This document shows positions 18,324-28,220 of a stretch of 64,000 nt of DNA, piece after piece; the stretch's first letter is position 1, and every line of letters starts with the position of its first letter. The notes beneath the pieces were generated by a model that did no database searches, was not told the origin of the DNA, and saw nothing but the letters and a program-made list of their open reading frames with translations. The position numbers and the translations under genes were made by a program. This DNA is from Vibrio agarivorans (GTDB lineage Bacteria; Pseudomonadota; Gammaproteobacteria; Enterobacterales; Vibrionaceae): NCBI RefSeq assembly GCF_030409635.1, contig NZ_JAUFQF010000004.1, forward strand, positions 1,956,241 to 2,020,240, written 5' to 3'.

Positions 18324-20014
18324 GTACACATCAATCGACACTCAACCGGACTTGGTGTCGTGTCCTTCTTGAGGAGTTGTCTCGATTAGGTGTCAAGGAT
18401 GTTTGTATTGCTCCCGGCTCACGATCAACGCCATTAACGCTAGAGGCTGATCTTCATCCGTCATTGTCGGTGCATACCCATTTCGATGAGCGCGGTTTAG
18501 GCTTTTTTGCACTAGGGCTAGCAAAAACCAGCGAACAGCCTGTGGCAGTGATTGTCACATCAGGCACAGCAGTAGCGAACTTGCTCCCAGCGATTGTTGA
18601 GTCTGGTTTAACCAGCGAAAAACTGGTGGTCTTAACCGCTGACAGGCCACAAGAGCTGATTGATTGTGGTGCTAATCAGGCAATCAATCAAAGTGGCATT
18701 TTCTCCCAACACGTTACGCAAAACCTGTTTCTACCGAGTCCAAATACATCGTACACCTGGCTGCTATCAACCATTGATCACGCGATGTTTGAACAGCGAG
18801 AATTTGGCGGAGCAATTCACATTAATTGTCCGTTTCCCGAGCCGCTTTATGGTGAGGTGGATACAGAGCTTCAGCTAGCAGGGTATCCAGAATTACAAAA
18901 TTGGCTTAACAGCACCAGCTCTTACTGCAAGATAGAGCACCGTGATGTGAGTGCGACACTTGATTGGTCATTGGCTCACAAGCGTGGCGTGTTAGTGTTA
19001 GGACGATTGAAGCCCGAACAGGCGACGAATGCCAAGCGCTTGGCCGAGCAGATAGGCTGGCCAGTGTTAAGCGATCCCCAATCGGGCGTGAGCAGCAACT
19101 GGCGCCATTATGATTTATGGCTACAAACTGAAAAAGGGCAGCAAGTACTGCAAGGGTGTGAGTGCATTGTTCAGCTTGGTGACCGTGTTGTTTCAAAACG
19201 TTTGAACCAGTGGATAGCCCAACAAGTGCGAGAATACGGTGTTACATATAAAGTTGTGAGTGCCTCACATCAACGCCTCAACCCAGATCATGTACCGCAA
19301 AATCGCCTTATTACCTCGATTGATGGTTGGCTTGCGCTGCTCAATGATCGTATCGAAGGGCATCGTTCGCCTTGGTATGATTTTGATTTTACATGGCATA
19401 TAAGCGTTCAGCAGCAGGTTGAGCATTACTGTGATAGTGAACAAGCCACTGAGCTCTCAGTTGCGCGCTGGATAACGCAACAAAAGCACGCTTCGGATGT
19501 GTTCATTGGCAACAGCATGATTGTTCGCTTGATTGATATGGTCGGCTTTGCGCAAGGGCAACAGGTTTACACCAATCGCGGAGCGTCAGGTATTGACGGA
19601 CTCGTTGCTACGATGGCAGGCGTACATGCACACATCCAAAAACCGATGATCTGTCTATTGGGTGATACTTCCCTATTGCACGACCTTAACTCATTAGCTC
19701 TATTGTCAAAGACGAGGATCGCGAATGTTGTACTCGTGACCAACAATGATGGTGGCGCTATTTTTGACCTGTTACCTGTACCAGAGCAGCAAAAATTACG
19801 TTTGTATCAAATGCCTCATGGCTTTGATTTTCAACATGCCGCTGCGCAATTCAATCTGGGATACGAAAACGTATCAACGATGGCTCAACTTGAGCACAAT
19901 GTGGCAAAGCACATTCAACATGGCGAAGGCACGCTGTTAGTTGAAGTCACCACTCCGCCCAATCAAGCCTCCGAGCAGCTAAAAGCGCTAATAGCGAAGC
20001 TGAATGCTCTATAG
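18320..20014 (+). CDS. menD: SEPHCHC synthase MenD
   Basis: MenD is a thiamine-diphosphate enzyme joining isochorismate and 2-oxoglutarate. The 564-residue protein has CIAPGSRSTPLTLEA near the N-terminus, the VTSGTAVANLLPA segment and the ThDP-binding GDTSLLHDLNSL with TNNDGGAIFDLLP. It starts with GTG overlapping menF by 4 bases, and its end overlaps menH by 11 bases, so all three are translationally linked. Confidence 0.97.
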   Translation: MSTHQSTLNRTWCRVLLEELSRLGVKDVCIAPGSRSTPLTLEADLHPSLSVHTHFDERGLGFFALGLAKTSEQPVAVIVTSGTAVANLLPAIVESGLTSEKLVVLTADRPQELIDCGANQAINQSGIFSQHVTQNLFLPSPNTSYTWLLSTIDHAMFEQREFGGAIHINCPFPEPLYGEVDTELQLAGYPELQNWLNSTSSYCKIEHRDVSATLDWSLAHKRGVLVLGRLKPEQATNAKRLAEQIGWPVLSDPQSGVSSNWRHYDLWLQTEKGQQVLQGCECIVQLGDRVVSKRLNQWIAQQVREYGVTYKVVSASHQRLNPDHVPQNRLITSIDGWLALLNDRIEGHRSPWYDFDFTWHISVQQQVEHYCDSEQATELSVARWITQQKHASDVFIGNSMIVRLIDMVGFAQGQQVYTNRGASGIDGLVATMAGVHAHIQKPMICLLGDTSLLHDLNSLALLSKTRIANVVLVTNNDGGAIFDLLPVPEQQKLRLYQMPHGFDFQHAAAQFNLGYENVSTMAQLEHNVAKHIQHGEGTLLVEVTTPPNQASEQLKALIAKLNAL

Positions 20015-20834
20015 CCGTTATCTATCTGCCACAAAAAACACCAATAGAGGCCCATTACCTCTATTGGTGTTTCTACATGGCTTTTTGGGGAGTAGTGAGG
20101 ACTGGCTGGAGAGCGTTAAGAGCTTTGATGAGTTCCCGCGCCTGTTGATCGACCTGCCCGGTTTTGGAGCGAGTCGACACCTAAAGTCTCAAGATATGCC
20201 TTCTTGTTTGAGTGCTATCGAAACCACGCTAAAAAAGTATACGACCACGCAAACCAAAGTGGTGCTGGTGGGCTACTCTATGGGGGGGCGCATTCTACTC
20301 CAAGGACTCGCGAAGCAGGTTTTTTCTCATCTGAGTGTTATTGGTTGTGTGGTGGAGGGAGCACACTTCGGCTTACGTGATCAAGATGAGCGAGCCGCTC
20401 GCTATACCAATGATGAACGCTGGGCGCAGCGCTTTGAAGGCGAACCGATTGAGCAAGTGTTGAACGATTGGTATCGACAGGGGGTGTTTTCTTCACTGAA
20501 TGATGACCAAAGACAAACTTTGGTCAAGCTTCGCAGTGATAACCTTGGGAAGTCTATAGGGGCAATGCTACGCGTTACATCGCTCGCTCATCAAAATTAT
20601 TTGCTCCCCAACTTGCGCAAACAGTCAGTACCAATATGGTATTTATGCGGCGAGAAAGACGATAAATTTAAACAGCTTGCTGCCCAAAGTGGACTTCCAG
20701 TCACCATAGTGCAGGGGGCAGGACACAACGTCCATCACGAGTGCCCAATACTGTTTTCTGAGGCACTTAGAGCGATAGTCGAGCGTTTTTCACAGACTGA
20801 TAAAGCCTCGAACAAATACTCAAACAATCATTGA
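20004..20834 (+). CDS. menH: SHCHC synthase MenH
   Basis: MenH removes pyruvate from the MenD product. This 276-residue alpha/beta hydrolase has the oxyanion region FLHGFLGSSEDW, the nucleophile Ser in GYSMGGRILLQG and the catalytic His near the C-terminus in GAGHNVHHE. It overlaps the end of menD by 11 bases. The order menF-D-H-B-C-E equals that in E. coli. Confidence 0.94.
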   Translation: MLYSRYLSATKNTNRGPLPLLVFLHGFLGSSEDWLESVKSFDEFPRLLIDLPGFGASRHLKSQDMPSCLSAIETTLKKYTTTQTKVVLVGYSMGGRILLQGLAKQVFSHLSVIGCVVEGAHFGLRDQDERAARYTNDERWAQRFEGEPIEQVLNDWYRQGVFSSLNDDQRQTLVKLRSDNLGKSIGAMLRVTSLAHQNYLLPNLRKQSVPIWYLCGEKDDKFKQLAAQSGLPVTIVQGAGHNVHHECPILFSEALRAIVERFSQTDKASNKYSNNH

Positions 20835-20871
20835 ACAATATCTGAACCAATAATTTAGCTAGGAAATACTC

Positions 20872-21738
20872 ATGGCAAAAACAGTCGGAATTAGCGAAGA
20901 AGAGCTATACGCACCAGTTAACTGGCAAGATTGCACGGCAGAATTTGAAGACATTCATTACCACAAATCTGAAGATGGGATCGCGAAAATCACCATTGCA
21001 CGTCCTCAAGTTCGCAACGCGTTTCGTCCGCAAACTGTAAAAGAGATGATCAACGCATTAGCGGATGCACGTTATGATGAGTCTGTCGGTGTAATCATTT
21101 TGACAGGCCTAGGTGAAGATGCCTTTTGTTCTGGTGGCGATCAAAAAATTCGCGGTGATTACGGCGGCTATCGTGATGATTCTGGTACTCACCATCTGAA
21201 CGTGCTGGATTTCCAGCGTCAAATCCGCACCTGTCCTAAACCTGTGATTGCTTCTGTTGCGGGTTGGGCTGTCGGTGGTGGCCATGTACTTCACATGATG
21301 TGTGATCTTACAATTGCCGCTGAAAATGCACAGTTCGGTCAGACCGGGCCGAAAGTAGGTTCATTTGACGGTGGTTGGGGCGCTTCTTACATGGCACGCA
21401 TTGTTGGCCAAAAGAAAGCACGTGAAATCTGGTTCTTGTGCCGTTTCTATGATGCACAAGAGGCACTGGATATGGGTTTAGTGAACACAGTTGTCCCGGT
21501 CGCTGATCTAGAAAAAGAGACGGTTCGTTGGTGTCGTGAAACTCTACAGCACAGCCCAATGGCGCTTCGTTGCTTGAAAGCGGCCCTAAATGCTGACTGT
21601 GATGGCCAAGCCGGTCTACAAGAGTTAGCGGGTAACGCGACAATGATGTTCTATATGACGGATGAGGGTCAAGAAGGACGCAACGCATTTAACGAAAAGC
21701 GTCGTCCAGACTTCAACAAATTCCCGCGTAACCCATAA
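20872..21738 (+). CDS. menB: 1,4-dihydroxy-2-naphthoyl-CoA synthase
   Basis: MenB cyclises O-succinylbenzoyl-CoA to form the naphthoquinone ring system. The 288-residue crotonase-fold protein shows [35 protein letters not shown] and the [18 protein letters not shown] block with the catalytic Asp, plus [12 protein letters not shown] at the C-terminus, all typical of MenB. TAGGAAATACTC precedes the ATG. A 162-base gap separates it from menC, the largest inside this operon. Confidence 0.97.
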   Translation: MAKTVGISEEELYAPVNWQDCTAEFEDIHYHKSEDGIAKITIARPQVRNAFRPQTVKEMINALADARYDESVGVIILTGLGEDAFCSGGDQKIRGDYGGYRDDSGTHHLNVLDFQRQIRTCPKPVIASVAGWAVGGGHVLHMMCDLTIAAENAQFGQTGPKVGSFDGGWGASYMARIVGQKKAREIWFLCRFYDAQEALDMGLVNTVVPVADLEKETVRWCRETLQHSPMALRCLKAALNADCDGQAGLQELAGNATMMFYMTDEGQEGRNAFNEKRRPDFNKFPRNP

Positions 21739-21793
21739 ACGGAACTGAACTCCGAAGGGCACGCCTTGTCCTACTAAAAGGCTTGTCTTACGA

Positions 21794-21830
21794 GCAGCCC
21801 CCTAAAAGAGCCTTGCTCCTAGGAGGCTGC
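21794..21830 (+). other. menB-menC intercistronic hairpin
   Basis: GCAGCC-c-CCTA (21794-21804) pairs with TAGG-a-GGCTGC (21820-21830), ten pairs with one internal mismatch around a 15-base loop. No T-run follows, so it looks like an RNA stability or processing element rather than an intrinsic terminator. Confidence 0.5.
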
Positions 21831-21900
21831 ATCGAGATTGAGCAACACTCGTGATTAACCTCTCAACCCTTTTCTATACTATCGACTAGCTGGAGCTCCC

Positions 21901-22887
21901 ATGCGTTCTGTAAAACTTTATCTCTATCAACTTCCTATGGACAGCGGGGTGATTTTACGTGATAAAAAACTCACAGAGAGAGTCGGTTATGTGGTTGAAC
22001 TAAACGATGGTTCTCACCAAGGGCGGGGGGAGATAGCTCCACTCCCAGGATTTAGTCATGAGAGTCTAGATTCACTTTATCAGGTGGTGATTGATGCCTG
22101 TAAGAGCTGGGTGGCAACTGGAGAGTTTAACTTAGCCGAATTGCCAGCGAGCGCCGCGTTTGGTCTATCTATCGCTCAGATGGAACTGTCGGGCTTGTTA
22201 CCTGATGAAGGCAATTATCAAGCAGCACCGCTATGTGCGGGTGATCCTGATGAGTTACTGCCAGTGTTAGAGAAAATGACAGGCGATAAGGTAGCTAAAA
22301 TCAAGGTAGGTCTCTATGAGCCTATCCGTGATGGAATGATCGTTAACCTATTTCTTGAGTCTATCCCAGAGCTTAAACTACGCTTGGACGCGAACCGAGC
22401 GTGGACTCTTGATAAGGCACGTAAGTTTGCTGACTACATTGCGCCCTCATTGCGTCGCCGTATCTCATTTCTTGAAGAGCCTTGCCAGCAACCAAGTGAT
22501 AGCCTAACGTTTGCGATTGAAACTGGTATTGCCATTGCTTGGGATGAGACTCTACAAGATGCGGTTAAAAAGCATGACTTTCGTCTTGAGGATCTCACTG
22601 GCGCAAAAAGCGTGGTGATCAAGCCAACACTTATTGGTTCGGTAGAGTCGTGTATTGCGTTAATTGAAAAGGCGCACGCACTGGGTATTCGCCCAGTATT
22701 GAGCTCGAGTTTAGAATCTAGCTTAGGGTTAACGCAAATTGCGCGTCTTGCTGCTTGGCAAACGCCGACGGTGACGCCGGGTCTCGATACAATAGGTCTT
22801 TTCCAGCGTCAGTTAGAAGTGGCTTGGCCGGGTTGTGACCTGCCGTTAGATACGTTACAGGCACACAGTCTAATTTGGCAGAGCTAA
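21901..22887 (+). CDS. menC: O-succinylbenzoate synthase MenC
   Basis: MenC dehydrates SHCHC to O-succinylbenzoate. The 328-residue enolase-superfamily enzyme has the KxK pair in VAKIKVGLYE, the metal ligands in LRLDANRAW, FLEEPCQ and IAWDETLQD, and the second lysine in SVVIKPTLIGS. AGCTGGAGCTCCC precedes the ATG. Its stop codon overlaps the menE start as TAATG. Confidence 0.95.
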   Translation: MRSVKLYLYQLPMDSGVILRDKKLTERVGYVVELNDGSHQGRGEIAPLPGFSHESLDSLYQVVIDACKSWVATGEFNLAELPASAAFGLSIAQMELSGLLPDEGNYQAAPLCAGDPDELLPVLEKMTGDKVAKIKVGLYEPIRDGMIVNLFLESIPELKLRLDANRAWTLDKARKFADYIAPSLRRRISFLEEPCQQPSDSLTFAIETGIAIAWDETLQDAVKKHDFRLEDLTGAKSVVIKPTLIGSVESCIALIEKAHALGIRPVLSSSLESSLGLTQIARLAAWQTPTVTPGLDTIGLFQRQLEVAWPGCDLPLDTLQAHSLIWQS

Positions 22888-24320
22888 TGAAGGGTTTACC
22901 TTGGTTAACGTTTGTGAGTCAAAAGCCTGATGTGGTCGCATTAACTGCGCCTGATGGCGATTTAACATGGTTGACGTTATCAAAAAAAATCTCTGATATC
23001 GCCGCGCAGATAAAAAGACAAGGCGTCACTGCTGGCGATGTTGTCACAATTGTGGGCAAAAACAACGTTGATGCTTTGTTGGTGTATTTGGCCAATATTC
23101 AACTTGGCGCGATAACCGCTTGGATAATGCCTGAACCGTGGTCGCGAACGCAAAATAAGCTAGAACAGTTGTACTCGCCTGATAACACACAGCTCAAACG
23201 ACGTTATGTATTTTCTCATCTAGAGGATTTCCGCGTTTTGGATGCGGAAGTTCGTGAGAACTTGACTAAACATTATGTCCTTCTCGAAATTAATTCCAAG
23301 GCAGGAAGCCAAGCATCCCTGCACAACGTATCGTTCGATGCAGATAATATAAGTAGTCTTATCTTTACGTCGGGCTCTATGGGAAACCCAAAAGCGGTTG
23401 TCCATCGTTACGCGCAACATGCCGCTTCTGCGAAGGGGTTACTCAATAAGTTTGAGTTTCATCCTGAGGATACTTGGCTACTGAGCTTACCCATGTACCA
23501 CGTTTCCGGACTGGCGATTGTTCATCGCTGGTTGTTGGCAGGGGCGTGTTTAAAGCTGGGACATGGCAACCTCACTCATGATATCGAGGGGGTGACTCAT
23601 GCCTCATTGGTGCCGACACAGCTTAAACGATTACTAGAAAAAGGTATAGCAACGTCACTACGACGTGTCTTGCTTGGTGGTGCTCATATCCCTGTTGAAC
23701 TCGCGATACAAGCTCAACGGCAAGGTATTGATACTTGGCTTGGCTATGGCATGACCGAGATGGCGTCAACCGTAACGGCGAAACGCGTGGATAGTGAGGT
23801 TGGCGTTGGGGAAGTATTACCTCTACGCCAGCTAAGATTAGTCGATAATCGTGTTCAAGTAGCAGGGGAGACGCTTGCTGCGGGTTATTATCGTCAAGGT
23901 GCTCTAGTCGCAATAGGCGACAGTGATGGTTGGTTTGATACCAAAGATCTTGCCCATAATCATAATGGGAATCTGGTTATTGATGGTCGTGCTGATAACT
24001 GCTTTATCTCTGGTGGAGAGAATATTCATTGCGAAGAGATCGAGGCAGTAGCCAATCGTTTTGCAGGCGTTATTCAGTCGATGACAGTCCCTATCGAAGA
24101 CGATCAGTTTGGCGCTCGTCCGATGCTGCTTATCCAGCCGAGTGATACCTTTAACCTAGATGAGTTTAATGCTCACTTGGCCACTCACTTGGTTAACTTC
24201 AAACAACCTAAACATATTGAAGCGCTGCCAGCAAGCCTGTTAGAGGGAGGCATTAAACTGTCTCGATACCAAGTGAAAAGTTGGGTTTCTAAGCACTTTG
24301 TCAAACTGAAGGTTATGTAA
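22887..24320 (+). CDS. menE: O-succinylbenzoate-CoA ligase MenE
   Basis: MenE activates O-succinylbenzoate with ATP and CoA. The ANL-superfamily protein (477 residues from the ATG at 22887) has the P-loop-like SLIFTSGSMGNPKAVVHR, the LGYGMTEMAS motif, WFDTKDLA and the hinge in DGRADNCFISGGENI, with the catalytic lysine in GGIKLSRYQVKSW. I chose the ATG overlapping the menC stop; an in-frame TTG at 22875 would add only four residues. Confidence 0.94.
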   Translation: MKGLPWLTFVSQKPDVVALTAPDGDLTWLTLSKKISDIAAQIKRQGVTAGDVVTIVGKNNVDALLVYLANIQLGAITAWIMPEPWSRTQNKLEQLYSPDNTQLKRRYVFSHLEDFRVLDAEVRENLTKHYVLLEINSKAGSQASLHNVSFDADNISSLIFTSGSMGNPKAVVHRYAQHAASAKGLLNKFEFHPEDTWLLSLPMYHVSGLAIVHRWLLAGACLKLGHGNLTHDIEGVTHASLVPTQLKRLLEKGIATSLRRVLLGGAHIPVELAIQAQRQGIDTWLGYGMTEMASTVTAKRVDSEVGVGEVLPLRQLRLVDNRVQVAGETLAAGYYRQGALVAIGDSDGWFDTKDLAHNHNGNLVIDGRADNCFISGGENIHCEEIEAVANRFAGVIQSMTVPIEDDQFGARPMLLIQPSDTFNLDEFNAHLATHLVNFKQPKHIEALPASLLEGGIKLSRYQVKSWVSKHFVKLKVM

Positions 24321-24427
24321 TAGCACTAAATCGAATTTCATTTATTACCATCACAGCGATAACCTGCAAAGCGGCTATATGGTGTTGCAAAGCGATAGCA
24401 AGTTGCGTAGTTGATGAGGGAAGGTGA

Positions 24428-24601
24428 GTGAAAGGGATATTACTAGTACTGTTAGTCGGTTCGGTGGTCATTGCACTTGTGTCAGAACAACTGGTGCGTG
24501 CAATCGCCGAGTTGACGGGGTTTATCAGCTTGGTAGCTCTTATCTTGCTCACTAAGAACAAGACAAGAGCTAAGGTTAAGTTTGAAGCAGAAGACCTCTA
24601 G
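24428..24601 (+). CDS. Small two-helix membrane protein, unknown
   Basis: A 57-codon frame starts with GTG at 24428 behind AGGGAAGG and has an in-frame stop just upstream, fixing the start region. The product (MKGILLVLLVGSVVIALVSE...) has two hydrophobic segments, about residues 3-18 and 31-41, joined by a short polar loop, then a charged tail ending KFEAEDL. I do not recognise it. It could be the last gene of the men transcript. Its TAG and the TAG of the opposing gene share the palindrome CTAG, so the two convergent genes overlap by 4 bases. Confidence 0.6.
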   Translation: MKGILLVLLVGSVVIALVSEQLVRAIAELTGFISLVALILLTKNKTRAKVKFEAEDL

Positions 24602-26469
24602 CGGTAATCACCTCTTAATTTTGTCACCTTCTCGCGTAACAGAGCCGTTGTCGCTTGGGCTGGTGGCACAGGTTCTCCTGCCTCAACTTCCAGTTTTGAC
24701 CAAAAGCGGCTTGGTAGCCCCTTACATGCACGTCCTTTGTAGCGACTAAAGTAGCTTCCCCATAACCCCTTAATAGCTAATGGAATCACCGGTACAGGGC
24801 TGCGGCGCAGTATGATATCCATGCCACGCATAAACTCTTGTACTTCTCCATCATGAGTCAGTTTCCCTTCAGGGAAAATACACACAATATGCCCTTGTTG
24901 CAGAGCTTCTTCGACTTCACTAAACGCACGTCGAATAGAGCCACGGTTAGTGGCGGAAATGGGAATAACCCCTGCACGTTTTAGAAAGCGACGAATGGGT
25001 TTAAAGTTCGCGTAGTCTTCTTCCATCACAAAGCGGATCAGGCGAGGGCAAACAGCGCTTAGTAGTAATGCGTCCATATAGCTGACATGATTGCAGACGA
25101 TCAATGCGCCTCCATGTTCAGGAATATGCTGAAGATTCTTATGCTTCACGCGATACATGGTGTGGGTAAGCACCCAGACGAGAAAGCGGACTGCGAAGAT
25201 CGGCACGCGCATAAAAATCTTCAGTGCTATAAGAACGTTAAGTAGTGCGATCACCTTAAACAGTTGCACGATATTAAGCTCTAGCACGCTCAACATGACA
25301 ATGCCCATGACTGCGCTACCAACCATGAATAGCGAGTTGTAAATATTGAGCCCTGCGATCACTTGCGCACGCTGCTTTTCATCGGCTCGCTGCTGCAATA
25401 GTGCATATAGAGGAACGATAAACACGCCACCAGAGGCCCCAAGCAGCAATAAGTAAAGGAACATCGGCCACATGGCTTCGTAACTGACAAACTCTGTCAG
25501 AGAATGGAAGCGAGGTAAATCAGCAGGTACTGACTGCGCCATTAACCATCCGAAAACTGTAATCCCAATACTGCCGATAGGGACAATGCCGATATCGATT
25601 CGGTTTTTAGACAGCTTATCGCAAGCAAGTGAACCTAGCGCAATACCTACAGAGAAGAGCGCAAGTAGGAAAGAGACCGATGCTTCAGTTCCATTCAAAT
25701 GGACCTTAGTGAAATTTGGGAACTGAGTAAGATAGACTGCCCCTAGAAACCAGAACCAACTGATGGCAATCACTGACCAAAAGATGGTGCGATCCTTTGC
25801 CACGATACCTAATGTGATTTTTGTTTGAGTGTAGGGTTGCCATTTGAACTTGAGGTTAGGGTCACTGGCGGGTGCAAGCGGAATATAACGGCTAGATAAA
25901 TACCCCGCAACGGCAAAAACTACCACAGCAATGGCGGCAACGTATCGTGCGTTTTCTGCTGATGCAATCATGCCCGCCCCGATCGTGCCGAGTAATATGG
26001 CAAGAAAGGTGCCTGTCTCAACTAACGCGTTACCCGATAGCAGCTCTTGTTGTTTCAATTGCTGAGGAAGCAAAGCGTATTTTACTGGGCCAAAAAAAGC
26101 AGATTGGGTTCCCATTAAAAACAGCAACAGCAGCAATATGGCGTAGCTCTCAGTGATAAAGCCGATGGCTCCAAGCAGCATGATGCTGATTTCAAATAAT
26201 TTAACCTTGCGAATAAACCAGGACTTCTCATATTTGTCAGCCAACACACCAGCGGTCGCCGAAAAAAGGAAGAACGGCAGTATAAAAAGACCAGCTGCTA
26301 GATTAATGAACAAGTTGCTCGACATCGGAAGCGCGGCACTACCAGCGAAGGCAACAAAGATAAGAAGCACATTCTTGAAGATGTTGTCATTAAAAGCGCC
26401 AAAAAATTGAGTAACAAAATAAGGAAGAAAGCGCTTAGATTGAAGAAGTTGAGCTTGGTAGTTTGCCAT
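24598..26469 (-). CDS. LplT-like MFS / PlsC-like acyltransferase fusion
   Basis: The 623-residue protein combines an N-terminal 12-helix MFS domain (residues about 10-425, with FFGAFNDNIFKN and FFGPVKYALLPQQ, as in lysophospholipid flippase LplT) and a C-terminal 1-acylglycerol-phosphate acyltransferase domain with H-x4-D in NHVSYMDALLL (His461, Asp466) and the FPEGKLTHDG motif. In E. coli flipping (LplT) and reacylation (Aas) of lysophospholipid are separate proteins; here transport and acyl transfer are fused, and no AMP-ligase domain follows. It sits 13 bases after a TetR gene and is probably co-transcribed with it. The exact lipid is inferred. Confidence 0.85.
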   Translation of the reverse strand: MANYQAQLLQSKRFLPYFVTQFFGAFNDNIFKNVLLIFVAFAGSAALPMSSNLFINLAAGLFILPFFLFSATAGVLADKYEKSWFIRKVKLFEISIMLLGAIGFITESYAILLLLLFLMGTQSAFFGPVKYALLPQQLKQQELLSGNALVETGTFLAILLGTIGAGMIASAENARYVAAIAVVVFAVAGYLSSRYIPLAPASDPNLKFKWQPYTQTKITLGIVAKDRTIFWSVIAISWFWFLGAVYLTQFPNFTKVHLNGTEASVSFLLALFSVGIALGSLACDKLSKNRIDIGIVPIGSIGITVFGWLMAQSVPADLPRFHSLTEFVSYEAMWPMFLYLLLLGASGGVFIVPLYALLQQRADEKQRAQVIAGLNIYNSLFMVGSAVMGIVMLSVLELNIVQLFKVIALLNVLIALKIFMRVPIFAVRFLVWVLTHTMYRVKHKNLQHIPEHGGALIVCNHVSYMDALLLSAVCPRLIRFVMEEDYANFKPIRRFLKRAGVIPISATNRGSIRRAFSEVEEALQQGHIVCIFPEGKLTHDGEVQEFMRGMDIILRRSPVPVIPLAIKGLWGSYFSRYKGRACKGLPSRFWSKLEVEAGEPVPPAQATTALLREKVTKLRGDYR

Positions 26470-26482
26470 TTGTACTTAATCC

Positions 26483-27079
26483 TTAAGATTGCCAAGTGGC
26501 AAGGTAATTGGTTAAAAGATCTTGAATCAATTGCTTACCGTCGATAGGCTCAGCGGCAAAGAATTTATCATCGACTGATAATAGAGTGATACCGTGAACG
26601 CCGGCCCAAAGTACTCGGCTCGCTTGAACGACTTCGGCGTTGGTTTTCTCAGGGCTAATCGCTTTGAGTAAGCCCTCAAGCATACTGGTCATGCCATCGA
26701 TGCGCTTGGTTTGCCACTCGGGTAAATCTTCTCCATTCATATTGTGCTGAAAAATCAACTGCCAGCGATTAGGATTATTGAAAGCAAAATCATGATAGCA
26801 ATAAGCGAGTTCATACAATGCTTGTCGATCATCAGATTCGCTAGCAACAATTTGAGCTGATTGCTTGGCCAACTCATCAAGGGTTTCGGCAACGACACGT
26901 AACAGCAATAGATTGTAGTTGCCAAATACGTTAACAAGGGTGCTCGGGACATAGCCGATCATCGTTGCTACTTTTCTCAGGCTCAGTTCGTTGTGTGAGT
27001 GATCTTGGAGAAATGCCTTAACACTTTTAAGTGTTAAGGCCGTCAGCTCTTCTCTGGTATGGTCGTTTCTGCGCGCCAT
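26483..27079 (-). CDS. TetR-family transcriptional regulator
   Basis: The 198-residue protein has an N-terminal TetR helix-turn-helix (about residues 10-58, with LSLRKVATMIGYVPSTLVNV) and a helical ligand domain of the WHG type (WAGVHGITLL). It probably controls itself and the downstream lipid-handling fusion gene. A GAACA-A-TGTTC palindrome lies 17 bases upstream of its start. The ligand is unknown; an acyl or phospholipid effector would fit the context. Confidence 0.9.
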   Translation of the reverse strand: MARRNDHTREELTALTLKSVKAFLQDHSHNELSLRKVATMIGYVPSTLVNVFGNYNLLLLRVVAETLDELAKQSAQIVASESDDRQALYELAYCYHDFAFNNPNRWQLIFQHNMNGEDLPEWQTKRIDGMTSMLEGLLKAISPEKTNAEVVQASRVLWAGVHGITLLSVDDKFFAAEPIDGKQLIQDLLTNYLATWQS

Positions 27080-27095
27080 TTTGCGGTCTCTTGGT

Positions 27096-27106
27096 GAACA
27101 ATGTTC
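27096..27106. promoter_or_regulatory. Candidate operator of the TetR regulator
   Basis: GAACA-A-TGTTC is a perfect 11-base palindrome located 17 bases before the TetR start codon, in the gap shared with the rightward Tim44-like gene. Position and symmetry suit TetR autoregulation; binding is inferred. Confidence 0.4.
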
Positions 27107-27293
27107 GATATTTTATGAAGCTGGTTGATGTACGTCAATCTTGTCATACATTGAGCGGGTGGAATCTCACTCTTCAGACGCAAACGTTTTTGCAATATCC
27201 TGATACATCAATTCGATCTTGCTCAGTTCCCAAACCGTACTTATAAAGTTAATATGATCGCGACTTTGCAACAATTCATTATCAAGGAACTGC

Positions 27294-28196
27294 ATGAAAC
27301 GTCTTCTATCACTTATCGCACTGATCATTGTGTCTGTATCAGTCGCACCGTACGCTGAAGCCAAACGCTTTGGTGGCGGTAAGTCTTTTGGTAAGAGCTT
27401 TAAAACAGCCCCTGCGCCAAAGCAACAACAGCAGAATACGAACACACTGCGCCGTGACCAAAACCAGACCCAAAACGCGACCGCAAATTCTGGGCGTAAA
27501 GGATTGATGGGCGGCTTAATGGGTGGTCTTCTTGCTGGTGGTCTTCTAGCCGCGTTTTTTGGTGGAGCGTTTGAGGGTATTCAGTTCATGGATATTCTTA
27601 TCCTTGGCCTCATTGCATTCTTTGTGTTTAAACTGATGAGAGGGTTGCTGGGTAATAAACAAGGTAGCATGAACCAACACCGTTCTCAGCCTGCATTCGG
27701 TGGTCACTCACCACAAGCAGAACAAGCGAACCGTCAAAGCTTTGAGCAACAACCTGCGTTTACCGCGGAAAAGCCTCAAGGTACGCAAGGGTTTGGTTTT
27801 GGTGCGCAAACAGACGTGCCACATAACTACCCACCGGGCTTTGATCAATCTGCATTCCTCAATGGTTCGCGTGAGCACTACCGTGTTTTACAAGGTGCAT
27901 GGAACCATAATGAGCTAGAAACGATTCGAGAGTATGTGTCACCAAGCTTATTTGACGATTTGATGAGTGAACGTGCGAAACTGGAAGGTGAACAACATAC
28001 GGATGTGATGTATGTGGACGCAGAGATTGTGCGTGCCGATCATGACGCAAGCACTGCCCAGCTTAGCCTTCAGTTTACTGGTCGTTACCGTGATGCGATT
28101 GAAGGCATTGAAGAAGACATCAATGATATTTGGCACTTGGAACGCGACTTAACGGTCCCGAATGCCCCTTGGTTGATTGTTGGTATTCAAAGCTAA
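27294..28196 (+). CDS. Tim44-domain membrane protein
   Basis: The 300-residue protein starts with a signal or anchor segment (RLLSLIALIIVSVSVAPYAEA), then a Gly/Lys and Gln-rich linker (KRFGGGKSFGKSF, KQQQQN), a Gly-rich transmembrane hairpin (about residues 72-116), another linker, and a C-terminal Tim44-like fold (about residues 185-298, with HYRVLQGAWNHNELETIREY). Tim44-like proteins of bacteria are uncharacterised membrane-associated proteins, and the domain resembles the lipid-binding part of mitochondrial Tim44. Function unknown; the family call is fairly secure. Confidence 0.82.
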   Translation: MKRLLSLIALIIVSVSVAPYAEAKRFGGGKSFGKSFKTAPAPKQQQQNTNTLRRDQNQTQNATANSGRKGLMGGLMGGLLAGGLLAAFFGGAFEGIQFMDILILGLIAFFVFKLMRGLLGNKQGSMNQHRSQPAFGGHSPQAEQANRQSFEQQPAFTAEKPQGTQGFGFGAQTDVPHNYPPGFDQSAFLNGSREHYRVLQGAWNHNELETIREYVSPSLFDDLMSERAKLEGEQHTDVMYVDAEIVRADHDASTAQLSLQFTGRYRDAIEGIEEDINDIWHLERDLTVPNAPWLIVGIQS

Positions 28197-28220
28197 ATCG
28201 CCATGAAGTCGATAATTTCG

